A stretch of DNA of 21,639 bases from Ectocarpus siliculosus (lineage: Eukaryota; Sar; Phaeophyceae; Ectocarpales; Ectocarpaceae). The stretch covers positions 1,106,740-1,128,378 of the forward strand of contig FN649735.1 of assembly GCA_000310025.1 (NCBI GenBank). Direction: 5' to 3'. Below are positions 8,625 through 17,588 of this stretch, piece after piece. Each line of letters opens with the position of its first letter. Position 1 is the stretch's first letter. Both the position numbers and the translations under genes were made by a program. Under the pieces are notes generated by a model. It worked only from the letters and a program-made list of their open reading frames with translations, was not told the DNA's origin and searched no databases.

Positions 8625-11385
8625 GTCAGTAGGCCCCCTTCTCTCGTATTGATGCGGCTTTCTACAGGCGGCAAGTAATTATGAGATTAGAAGGTCGGGA
8701 CCTTTGAAATCATAATCATCGCACTCAAGTGGTAACGTACATTCGTTCTCCTTTGGTTCCAAGCACATGTAGCAGTCACGCAGCCAAATCGGATCGACAC
8801 ATCGTTAGTGCAACAAGCCCGTGCTCCCACTCTTGTCGCCAACAATCAAGCACGAATGTTGCACGGCCTTGCACTGTCGAACAATGCCTCCGCCGAACCG
8901 TCTCGGAAGCCACACAGACTGACGCCGTCACCGTGGCAAGCCCCTCAAGCCCTTAAGCTTAACTCCACAGCGAGAAAAGACGGGCTATCGTAAGCTTATC
9001 GCCACTTAGAAAAAAACGGGTTCTCTATCTCACACAAGCCATCTGTTCCCTTGACAGGTTCGCGAGCTGTCCCTGAAGCCGCACACCTTGGAGTCCATCT
9101 TCCGCGCGGGCTGCGCCGCCCTCGGAGCCAAGAGCGCCGGCCAGCAGCTCGCCGAGCTGCAGTCCTCCGAAGCGTTCAGCCAGTTCGTCAAGGTCGTCTC
9201 CGCCAAGGGATACTTCAAGGGGGTGGAGGAGGGCAGCGAGGGCTACGACGAGCGCATGGCGAAGCTCGTGGCCAAGTTCAAGGCGCGCACGGAAGCGGCC
9301 AGCGGCGGGCCTCCCGTCGAAGAGGCCGGGGGGGCCTCGTCCCGCTCTGCTGCTGCTGCTCCGGCGGCGGCAGCGGCGGCGGCGGCCGCGACGAGTAGAG
9401 CGGCCGCTGCGCCGGCCACTGGAGCGAAGGCCGCGGACGAGAAGAAGGCGGAGGAGGTCAAGGGGGAGGGGAACAAGCTCTTGCTGGCCAAGGACTACGA
9501 GGGCGCCGAGGCGAAGTACACCGAGGCGCTCGAGCTGTCCCCCTCGGGGCCCAACAGCCACGTCTACCTTTGCAACCGGGCGGCCGCGCTGTGCTACCTC
9601 GGCCGCAACGACGACGCCGTCGTCGACTGCCAGGAGGCCATCGACCTCAACCCGTCATACGCGAAGGCGTACACCAGGCTCGGCTACGCCTTCTTCCAGG
9701 TGCGGTGCCTAAAAGGTGTTGTAATCGGTAGCGGCTGAGTTTGTTAGTTCGACCCATTGGTAGAATATTTTGGTGTCGTTCCCATGGGAGGTTCCAGGTG
9801 CGGTCCCTCAAAGGTTGTAGCGTGTGCGGCTGAGTTTGTGGGAATATCCTCTTGGGAAATGCTTTTTCTGTCGTATTGTTGGAGACCCTTGAGGCGCAAC
9901 GCCTTCGAGAACTGTGAGCATTGCAAACCAGCACTAGCTCACTTGAGAAGGTGGCTGGGTGTGGTTACCGTTTTGACCTGTGGCCACTCGGGGTCTAGGC
10001 ATGTCTTCTGTGTCGATGTTGAAGTCCCGCGTGGTGCCCGTTCACACGGCAGTTCTTGGACTCGTGTGTTCTGTAGCGCCTTCCGCCGCGGGAAGAGCGT
10101 CGTGGACGCTTGTCCTTGCTTCGCGGTGTGGGGTGGCCAGGCTGCTGCCCTGACCTTCGTGCGCCTACCGTGTGAGGTGGAGAGATGGCACGCCCCCTTG
10201 AACGGCTTTCAAAGCTCGATTGCTGCATGACCAAGGGGGTACGGAAAGAGCCGATACGTCTACGGAAACCCTCGACGATATGTTTCCAAAACGAAAGTTC
10301 TTGGTGTTGGCACAAGCTTGGCTGTGGAGCAATCGCAATCGAGCTTTGAAAGTCGCTCCAACGGGGTGCCATCTCTCCGCCTCTTACGGTAGCTCTGGCA
10401 AGCTCTTCGTTTTTTTTCGAGCCGTTTGGGGCGCGTTGCGATCAACACCCACCCTTGGTTGCCTTCCAGCAATCTCGTCCATTCAGTTGTCTCTTGGTAA
10501 GCATCAACCATCAACCCTACTCCCGAGATTTGCGGGGGGTTGTCGTTGTTTCCTGTGCGGACGCTGCTGGCTTTCCGCTGCTGCTCACCCATGACATCAA
10601 CATGCTAGGGGTGTCCGATCATACGATAGAACTTGGATTTCGCTTAAACTTTTCCGCGAAGAGAATCGAACTATGAGCCTCAATCAATAGGAAACCCACC
10701 ATCTGGTCCGTGTCTCTGTTCGCATCAACCCTTGGCCCCAACACCCACCCCTTTCGTCGCCCATGTCTCTCTTGGCGCCACCCTTGGCAAACGCTCTTAC
10801 GGTGACGACCAACACCAGTTGGAAGACTACGAAGCGGCTGTCAAGGCCTACAAGAAGAGCCTCGAAATCGAGCCGGGGAACGCCGCAAACACCAAGAGCC
10901 TCAGGAGGGCGACCGCCAAGCTTGGCGCGGGGGGGGACGCGGACGAGATCTCCACAAGGGGGGCGGGCGGGGGCGCCCCGGGCGCGGGCGGCATGCCGGA
11001 CTTGTCCGGCCTGGCGTCGATGATGGGAGGGGCCGGAGGGGCGGGGGGGGCGGGGGGCGGCTTGGCGTCGATGATTCAGGGTTTGGCCGGGGTTGGCGGT
11101 GGTGGCGGCGCCGGCGGAGAGGGGGGAGCCCCGGCCGGTGGGCTCGCGGGCATGCTCAACAACCCCAACATGATGGCACAGGCGCAGCAAATGATGCAGA
11201 ACCCGGCCATGATGGCACAGGTGCAGAACATGATGTCGAACCCGGCAATGATGCAGGGGCTCATGGGCATGATGGGTGGAGGCGGGGGCGGGGCGCCGGA
11301 TATGTCGGCGCTGGCGGGCATGATGGGCGGAGGCGCTCCGGGGGCGGGCGGTTCCGGGAGCAACGACGACGAAAACAACAGCTGA
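8472..11385 (+). CDS. SGT/SGTA-type TPR co-chaperone, complete, 3 exons, 453 aa
   Basis: SGTA family proteins are cytosolic co-chaperones. They bind Hsp70/Hsp90 C-termini through TPRs, bind Get4/5 or BAG6 through the N-terminal dimer domain, and hand tail-anchored membrane proteins to the GET/TRC pathway. Exons are 8472-8624, 9058-9699 and 10819-11385, all phase 0. Seen in order: an N-terminal dimer domain (residues ~8-75; VLEHLASAEGDLPSE, LSSAFGL, LESIFRAG); an Ala-rich linker (~145-170); three TPRs (~184-300) with the clamp residues Lys/Asn in KGEGNKLLLAKDY, Asn in NRAAALCYLG and Lys/Arg in KAYTRLGYAFF; then a Gly/Met-rich C-terminus with NPNMM and NPAMM repeats. At 453 aa it is longer than the usual ~310 because of the Ala and Gly segments. 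The start was chosen because the dimer domain begins a few residues later. Confidence 0.92.
8625..9057 (+). other. SGT-like intron 1
   Basis: A 433-bp intron, GTCAGT to TTGACAG. No other feature is recognised. Confidence 0.8.
9058..9699 (+). CDS. SGT-like exon 2 (rest of dimer domain, Ala linker, TPR 1-2)
   Basis: The acceptor is TTCCCTTGACAG and 214 codons follow. The Ala tract ([14 protein letters not shown]) is coded by GC-rich GCN runs typical of slippage. The TPR part carries NSHVYLCNRAAALCYLG and DCQEAIDLNPSYAKAY, very close to animal and plant SGT proteins. The donor is CAG/GTGCGG, and this donor region is duplicated 98 bp downstream. Confidence 0.93.
9694..9840 (+). repeat. Direct duplication of the exon 2 splice-donor region
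   Basis: TTCCAGGTGCGGTGCCT at 9694 recurs as TTCCAGGTGCGGTCCCT at 9792, 98 bp later. Both are followed by AAAGGT-type sequence and then GCGGCTGAGTTTGT. The second copy keeps a full CAG/GTGCGG donor. Confidence 0.8.
10165..10392. mobile_element. MITE-like element with ~58-bp terminal inverted repeats, in SGT-like intron 2
   Basis: The left end (CTACCGTGTGAGGTGGAGAG, then ATGGCACGCCCCCTTGAACG and GCTTTCAAAGCTCGATTGC) is the diverged inverse of the right end (GCAATCGAGCTTTGAAAGTC, then GCTCCAACGGGGTGCCATCT and CTCCGCCTCTTACGGTAG). The outermost bases are TA next to CCGT and ACGG next to TA, so a TA target duplication, as in Tc1/mariner-type MITEs, is plausible. No ORF is expected at 228 bp. Diverged relatives lie at 1309 and 4131. 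Confidence 0.7.
10819..11385 (+). CDS. SGT-like exon 3 (TPR 3, Gly/Met-rich substrate-binding tail)
   Basis: The acceptor CAACACCAG at 10816-10818 gives YAFFQ joined to LEDYEAAVKAYKKSLEIEPG, a textbook third TPR. The tail has long Gly runs and two NPxMM-type repeats (NNPNMMAQAQQMMQ, NPAMMAQVQNMMSNPAMM) resembling STI1/SGTA hydrophobic-client segments. It ends in a tandem stop, TGATAG. Confidence 0.92.
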   Translation: MEDYEAAVKAYKKSLEIEPGNAANTKSLRRATAKLGAGGDADEISTRGAGGGAPGAGGMPDLSGLASMMGGAGGAGGAGGGLASMIQGLAGVGGGGGAGGEGGAPAGGLAGMLNNPNMMAQAQQMMQNPAMMAQVQNMMSNPAMMQGLMGMMGGGGGGAPDMSALAGMMGGGAPGAGGSGSNDDENNS

Positions 11386-13626
11386 TAGCCCGGCCGGCCG
11401 GCCGGCCGTCTTTTTTTCTCTGCTCTTGACCAAGCGCTTCCACGGCTTGGAGGCGCGGCGGCTGTAGTCGCCCGGTAGAGTCAGCCGGCCTCCCTAACCT
11501 GCGCTGTAGAGGCGAGGCATGACCTGTTGCTGCGTAGAGATCGTCGTATGCATACGGGCCTAAGCGTCTATTTCGGCGAACGGCCTAGATGGGAGGGCCG
11601 ACGAACTTGTGCGTTGGACCGCTCTAATCCCCGGTCACATGCAGGAGCTTTACAAACCGGTCGCGGGTTCGGTTTCGAGCGGTAAAAAACGGTTGCAGTT
11701 TTCATGCCGTACTTTAAATACCGTTGGAGATAAGTGTCAGCGATTGTGCGTGTCAAGGAAGTTCAGGTGGCCGTATGCGAGACCGCGGCGGATCCGTCGA
11801 GGTAGTTTCGCCGCAGCCTGGGACACCCCGTGTTGTATCTAGCACTGGTCGTTTCATCGCGATATCTAGCTCTGTTCGTTGCCCATCCGGATCTATCTCA
11901 GTTCTTGTTTATGTCCTTTGTGTCAAAGAGGTTGATGAGCGCCGCTTTGTGGAGGGCAGCAGTAGGCCAGAGGTGCGGCAGCGGCACAGTTGCTCAGTGC
12001 TCGCCTGCGCCAGAAACGCGAAGCAAGACAGCAATTCAGCGCAAATCACATACTATACTCACCGAGAATATCGTCGTTCGGCAGTACTGCTGTGGTCCGC
12101 TCGTGAGAATCACGGTTACTTGAAGGCGCTACGCCAAACCCTACTTTATTGTAGGTCCCACGGAGTACACTCAGCCCGGGCTTGAGTACCACGTTGTCAT
12201 GGCTGGGACGGGATGATTCCGCACCATCACTGCTGCCAGACGGCGGTGGCACCTGATGGCGAAATGGTTTTCTGTGGGATCAACAAGCTCCCATTGTTTA
12301 TGGGTTGGTCAGTTCGATGGAATCCATCGCGAAACAACGGCATCACCAAGAATTTAACCACCTCTGGAGCGTGCAGACGATTTCCTTCCTTCACGATGTG
12401 CCTTCCGTCGCACACCCCTTGAACGGCAACACAAAAAATCTATGTGCAAGGCGCTGCAGCGGACCGATAGTCCTCTCTGCGCAACGCCGAGCTCGAGCGT
12501 CTGCTCATGAAAGCCATCTTTGACGGCCATGTCCGCCCACAAGCGACCAGGCTTCTCCTTTCCATCGTTTCGCCATGCCCCACGGGTACAAAGGCACCGT
12601 CACGTTCTTTCCAGTCCCCCCTCGTCACCCGAGATGTTCCACAGTACCCTTCTTGATGCCCAGCGCCGACATCTGCTTGTCGGCCCTCTCGCGCTTGCTG
12701 GACATCTTCGACTCGTGCCACCGCCTTCTGCCCTCGTCCTCCCATGCCGTATGCCACCGCACCTGCTCGCAAGACGTTCGTTGTAGATGTGTGCGCACAG
12801 TATCAGATTGCGGCGTGTGCTCACGATGTCGTTATCGGACGGCGTGTGTCGGGAACATTTGAGTCATGTCCACGCGTCCGTAAAACCTAAGCCTGGGAGC
12901 ATAGACCCAAGGAATAACGTGCGCGGCCGAACATCGGATCAAGAAGGTCAACAATAGTGAACAGTGGTCGTCGAACATCGATAACCTAGCTACAGAGCAA
13001 GGCGTCAAAGCGACGTTGTGCGGTTATATTGGCCTCGGGGGTTGTGTCCATACACCTTCGACACGACGCGGTTCCCCTGGTAAGCAAAGCGGCCCTGTGT
13101 CTGTATCTCCTCTTTGACCGAGCAACAAAGCCGTTGGGTTTGTTGGGATCACGCGGCATAGCTCATCCGACCATATACCATGCTCTGTTCCCAGCGCACC
13201 AACAACCTCACCACCTGGCACACAGCCCTAACGACATCTGCTTTTCTTTCCACAATCACACGCGCTAAAGAACTAGCACCGAGTATTGACAACGAAAGCG
13301 AAACTGTCTGCAACTGGTTGGGTGATACTCTGCGGTCTCTGGCCTATGTAGGTGCCCTATCGAACGGCGCCCCCCCCCCACACCCTCTAGTACGCCCCCA
13401 CACGTGTGTTCGGGACAGAAACAAACGTCACGAACTATGTCTACCGTTCAAGCAGACAGAGAGCGAAAGGAAACCATACAAAAGGAGGTATACAGATGTT
13501 TCACGCACGCGTTACTTTTGGTCATGAACGCTTCATCACGCCAAAAACTCACGTTTTCGTGGAGACCACACCATAACGAAAAAGGGGGGCGCTAGAATAC
13601 TGCTTCCACTTAATGATCCGCCATGA
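11386..13626. other. Intergenic region between convergent genes, nothing recognised
   Basis: It should contain the 3' UTRs of the SGT-like gene (plus) and the 299-aa protein gene (minus). A (CCGG)n self-complementary run at 11389-11408 and a T7 run directly follow the SGT stop. Open frames are short, overlap on both strands and show no domain. Confidence 0.5.
11389..11408. repeat. (CCGG)n palindromic run after the SGT-like stop codon
   Basis: Repeated CCGG is fully self-complementary. It sits 4 bp after the TGA and before a T7 run, so it is transcribed in the 3' UTR. Confidence 0.75.
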
Positions 13627-13792
13627 TCAATCACCCTCAAAGAGTGCTCGACGAAGACTCGCCTGCGGTAGTCGCACAAGCTTGGCGCGGGCGTGCTCGG
13701 CCCCCAGCAACACCTGCAGCGCTGCGATGGCCGTTACCTCCTCTACCCCCGCCGGAACGCCGGGAAGAAGCCCTTCGGCGACGCCCAAGAAC
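13627..13792 (-). CDS. Unrecognised-family gene, exon 4 (C-terminus)
   Basis: The acceptor CTCAACAG adds G to complete Gly, then FLGVAEGLLPGVPAG, VEEVTAIAALQVLLG and KLVRLPQ, ending FEGD and TGA. The phase fits only the chosen exon 3 donor. Confidence 0.75.
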
Positions 13793-13937
13793 CTGTTGAG
13801 AGGGGACAGAAAGAAATCGTGGTTGCAGGGGGGGATGGGTGGCGGACCATGGAATATGGGAGAGCGACAAAAACGAAGGCAGAGAGAGAGAGAGAGAGAG
13901 AAATAGGTGAGGGATATGGAGATAGGCAGGGAGGGGA

Positions 13938-13980
<43 letters not shown>

Positions 13981-16202
13981 CAGGCAAGCACACAGATAAA
14001 GACGGTAGGGTGAAAGAACGAGAGACTGAGGCAAACAGACAGTCAGTACCGGTAAAAAGGAAACGGGCAAGGGGGCCAACAAAGACACACAAACGGGGGG
14101 CACCTCCCACGCGCACAAATCGGAAAAAACAATGACCATCCTCAACCGATGAACCGACGGCGCACCCTAGCTTGGCGAGCTTGGCCACGTCCCAGAGCGC
14201 CAGTGTGTTCCACGGCGTCGTGACCCCCGTCAGCTCCACGGTTTCCCCGCCCCGGAAGGCGTGTCCCGTGAGGGCCGCGCCGACGACCAGATCTGCGGGC
14301 CCCATGTAGGCCTCCATGCCCGATACGGCGTCCTTCCCCACGGTGGTCTCCAGAGACTGGTCGCCGATCGAGGCACAAACACGTATACACACGGCACGAC
14401 CAAATTGCATGGCGAACAAGGTCAAGGGGTATGGGGGGAGGAGCGAGGCCACCCCCGCGTACTAGGAGTCGAAAATACAAAGGGTGCGTCAGGTATAAGA
14501 GGTGTGGAAATACATGCTGGTATGAAAAATAACAGACATGCGATGTTTTCCTTCCTGGGGTTGAGCCGCTGCGTCTGCAGGACCGCTTGCTCATTTCTCG
14601 CGTCTTTTCTATCGGCGAGCTTGGGGGTGGTGGCGGGGGGGGGTGTCGGGGCGAGCCTTGCTCGTCTCGTTTGGTGTTCACAAGGCGGTACTTGCTTGGT
14701 TGACGCAAACCAAAGAGAAGATAGACACCATACCTCAGCGGTTTCGTTTGCTGCTCCGCAAAGCACGTCGTTAGCTCAAAACGCACAATAGCGCGGAGGG
14801 AATCCCAACCTATACTCCACATTTTTCAAACGAGAACACAAAATACAGACAGCGGCAGATGGTTGGGTAGGGCTTTCATCCAAAACTACCTAAACCATAC
14901 ACAATACTTTTTCCAAAGAGTGGAAAATAAAAGAGAGCAGTGGTACGGTAGGGTGTTGGTATTCAAGCGCACCTGGAACATGACAAGCTCAGCCCCGTCG
15001 CGAGAGGCGAACCCCAACAGGGCGTTCAGCGCCGGCGTGAACTTTCCCCACGGCGTCACCTCGAACACGTTCACCACGCCCGCCGCCCTCCCCTCGCCCC
15101 CCCCTCCCTCCCCGACCGACTCCACGGCGCGGTCGGGCGGCGCCTCTCTCTCTGCTTCCCTAGCGGCCAGAGTTATGGACTGCAAGAGCGGTGGGGAGGA
15201 GCCGGCGGCAGCGGCGGTGCTGGTGGTGGTGGTGCCGTGTTGATCCGTTGACGGCGGCGGCGGGGGAGGCGGCGGTCCTACGGCGATGGCGATGCTGTCT
15301 GCGTAGAGCAAGGCCGTGTTGAGGAACTCCCGCACCTGGGTGTTGGTTGCAATTGGGCGTGTCAGAAAGAAAAAATCAGCAATCTACGGAGCAAAACTGA
15401 TTAAGCAAACAGATGGGGATAAAGTATTCAATCCGTGCTTTAGGGTTAGGGTTAGGGTTAGGGATAAGGTCTGCGTGCCCCCTCCTATTCTCTCTCTAGA
15501 CACTCTTACAATCCTGCGTAGGCGGTCCGAAAAAAGGCGCGGGTGCATGAGAAAGGGAGCATGGACAGGGGCGTGAACTGTTGACGATGCGTTTGGGCTA
15601 GAGACCTTCGTGCACGTACGTGTGTATGTGGTGAGGGAGACGGGATGGTCCAAGACGGGGAGGCGGTGACAAGCGTACTGCGTGCTCCCAGCATTTCGAC
15701 GAGCCGCCCTCGAGGGCGTGTTTGGTTCGGGCGAGGGCCGGGGCCGGGAAAAAGCTACCGAAAACTACAAACGGGACGCGCAACTGACGCACTCCTCGCC
15801 CTCATGGTTGGTATTATAGATTCATTATAGGTACATGCCTTGTGACAGAGGCACGTGTGTGGGTAACGTAATGACTCGTCTGAGACCTTGGAACAGTGGG
15901 AGATGAAGCGAAGTAAACGATTGGATGGACGACAGCACTGCGAGGGGAGCTGCCCTCCTGGGAAGTGACAAGACAGCACTGTCGGGGCACTCGAACCCCA
16001 CGACAAACTTGTTTAGCAGCCGAAATCAAACCATTCGAATATGTGTCAGCGCCTACTAGTCTAATAATGATTCCGCGCTGACTAGTCCTCCAATGGTTTC
16101 ATTCCGGCTTCTACTGATAGTCCTCACCTTGACCAAGTCCACGGGACGGTCCGCATTGTTCTGGTGCACTCTGGTACACACGCACAACCGCCGCCGTCGC
16201 CG

Positions 16203-16233
<31 letters not shown>

Positions 16234-16307
16234 CTGGTTTGCTGCTCTCCGCCCTGTCCGCCCTCTCCGCCGCCCGGTTTCTCGGCGATAGCCGCCAGGG
16301 ATGCCAT
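13627..16307 (-). CDS. Protein of unrecognised family, 299 aa, 4 exons, complete
   Basis: Exons are 16128-16307, 14973-15335, 14166-14356 and 13627-13792, with donors GTGAGG, GTGCGC and GTGCGC. Phases join exactly to 300 codons including TGA. Read by eye, conserved-looking blocks are RVHQNNADRPVDLVKVREFL (~46-65), FEVTPWGKFTPALNALLGFA (~151-170), VMFQSLETTVGK, TTPWNTLALWDVAKLAKLGF (~227-246) and GVEEVTAIAALQ. These are split by a Pro/Thr/Ala/Gly low-complexity insert (~81-150) and a poly-Gln/Arg stretch (~26-40). The spacing of PW...LN and PWNTLALW faintly recalls GT-A glycosyltransferases, but I see no DxD motif and do not assign that function. No signal peptide or membrane segment is evident. 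The gene diverges from the channel gene on its right. Confidence 0.75.
13793..14165. other. Intron with (GA)n microsatellites
   Basis: Two AG runs, 13881-13900 and 13941-13976 on the plus strand, read as CT-rich on the coding strand and lie upstream of the acceptor. Confidence 0.8.
14166..14356 (-). CDS. Unrecognised-family gene, exon 3 (TTPWNTLALW motif)
   Basis: The acceptor GACCAG gives VMFQ joined to SLETTVGKDAVSGMEAYMGP. The exon continues through LVVGAALTGHAFRGGE and TTPWNTLALWDVAKLAKL. The donor is CTAGG/GTGCGC and leaves GG for the next exon. Other donors nearby (G/GTTCAT, G/GTTGAG) give wrong phases. Confidence 0.8.
14357..14972. other. Intron, 616 bp, nothing else recognised
   Basis: Open frames on both strands lack motifs. 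It is bounded by GTGCGC and GACCAG on the minus strand. Confidence 0.6.
14973..15335 (-). CDS. Unrecognised-family gene, exon 2
   Basis: The acceptor ACACCCAG opens VREFLNTALLYADSIAIAVG, followed by a poly-Pro/Thr/Ala insert and then VVNVFEVTPWGKFTPALNAL. The donor is TTCCAG/GTGCGC, phase 0. The conserved ends and variable middle suggest a lineage-specific insertion. Confidence 0.75.
15336..16127. other. Intron with interstitial telomere-like repeat
   Basis: A 792-bp intron. Besides the TTAGGG run at 15440-15463, a short GC hairpin lies at about 15980-16004. No exon was seen. Confidence 0.65.
15440..15463 (+). repeat. Interstitial telomeric repeat (TTAGGG)4
   Basis: Four perfect TTAGGG units followed by ATAAGG. 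The sequence after it, GGTCTGCGTGCCCCCTCC, is shared in diverged form with both arms of the inverted repeat at 3597-4121. Confidence 0.9.
16128..16307 (-). CDS. Unrecognised-family gene, exon 1 (poly-Gln stretch)
   Basis: Sixty codons from ATGGCATCCCTGGCG. CAA repeats give about ten Gln, followed by Arg repeats. The donor is AAG/GTGAGG, phase 0. The start Met is uncertain: the simple repeat could be intronic, with a later acceptor (GTACCAG) opening the exon at a different phase. Confidence 0.6.
16203..16233. repeat. (TTG)n microsatellite within an exon
   Basis: Ten TTG units on the plus strand are CAA repeats in the minus-strand gene, coding for a Gln tract. Confidence 0.85.
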
Positions 16308-17542
16308 GTTTGCACGTCTGCCGCGGGTCAAGAATGGATCGCTGAATTGTACGGCAGGCGGAGGAGTTTGTTCGCAAGGTACAGCAGAGTTAGACGGTTT
16401 TGCAGTCTGCCTGCTGTCGCCTCCTTGTGCCCGTCAATGCACAAATCGGGCAGAACCGTTCTACATATTCCACACATGTGTGAAAGCTCGCCACGCCGCC
16501 GTTGCTACCTGTAGCGTGGTTTGCAACAGGCAAACACATGAGAAGCGCATAGAGCCGTCGCTAGCTAACACGTGGGAGAATTCCAAAGCATATAAGAAAC
16601 TCGAGTATACGAAGTCTTGCGCATCCCAGTCCCTCCCCTAGCTAGTATGATCAAGGCGGTTTGAGACGAACGCAGTCAGTGCCCGTGTGCCCAGCTGCTT
16701 GGTTGGACTGCCGTACTGATACAGGAAAGAAAGCTACTTCTACATCGGTACATGGCATTCGCTGAACCATCTACAAGGGTGAGTACGTGAGTACACGTGC
16801 ATGATCTACAGCAGTGAGGCATCGCTTACTCTGCGTCAGCTGTGTCTGTATCTCAGATCGATGAGCTAGAGTGGAGATGAGCCGCAGTTGGAGGTAACAA
16901 GCGTCGGGCTGCTGTTGATTGCGCCGCATGAATGACAATGGGTCAGACCACGGCCGGAGGGCGTCGTTGCACTAGCGGCACACAAGTGATTTTTAAGCTA
17001 ACCCTCTCTTCCGCATACCATGTTGATATGGCAGCCCCTATCGGTGGTCGAGTTCCGAGCGATTTCGCCAACTCGTGCAACGAACGCGGCAGGAGATGCG
17101 TTGCCCATGTTGCGCGAACTGGACACATATTTTTGTACGTCTCTCTTTTCGTGTTTATGTGTGCTCGCAGTCACGCCTTGAACCTGTAGGACTTGTGCGG
17201 CAAAGGCAACTTTGAGCCCTCTATGTACAAGCAAGCGCAGGCACGGCCTGGCTTGGCGCACTCATACCTTGTTCTCCGCTCTCTTTCTCTCTCTCTCAAG
17301 AGGTTTTCGCTTTCTCTCGAGTGTCTTCGTACGCGTGCCGTCAACGTGAACGGGAGCGGAGTAGAGCGGAGAGAGCGGAAGAACACGCGGCGTGGAAAAA
17401 AAAAGAAAAGAAAGGCGGCGGAACCTCGCTGTCCCTTGCCAAGCGAACCTCCAACCTGACCTTCTCATTGAGCCTCTTGGGGCCTCTACTGCTGTTGCAC
17501 GAGGGTGTGGGTGCACCTGGTCTGTCGACAAGGGCGGCCGCC
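16308..17542. promoter_or_regulatory. Divergent intergenic region between the 299-aa protein gene and the channel gene
   Basis: Both genes start outward from this 1.2-kb spacer, so it should contain both promoters. No element can be assigned. A CT-rich tract at 17280-17325 lies upstream of the channel ATG. Confidence 0.4.
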
Positions 17543-17588
17543 ATGTACTCGCTGTTCTCCGAGAGGGAGAGCTTGCTCTCCCCCACAG
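17543..17588 (+). CDS. Channel gene exon 1 (N-terminus)
   Basis: Fifteen codons plus one base. The Kozak-like context, the donor type and an exact phase match to the exon at 19250 support it. Confidence 0.5.

Noticed and set aside
10650-10670. B-box-like GTTCGATTC (minus strand)
   Set aside because: Flanks do not form a T-stem or a cloverleaf.
12227-12772. Overlapping minus-strand frames between the convergent genes
   Set aside because: Short, frame-shifting and without any motif I could tie to a gene or a transposon.
13637-14452. 271-codon minus-strand open frame running through exon 3 and the following intron
   Set aside because: Only its exon 3 part is coding-like; the rest reads (CT)n as Ser/Leu repeats, and exon 4 is in another frame.
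15980-16010. tRNA-like T-arm (GGGGTTCGAGTGCCCC, minus strand)
   Set aside because: No matching acceptor, D or anticodon stems could be built around it; best seen as a simple hairpin.
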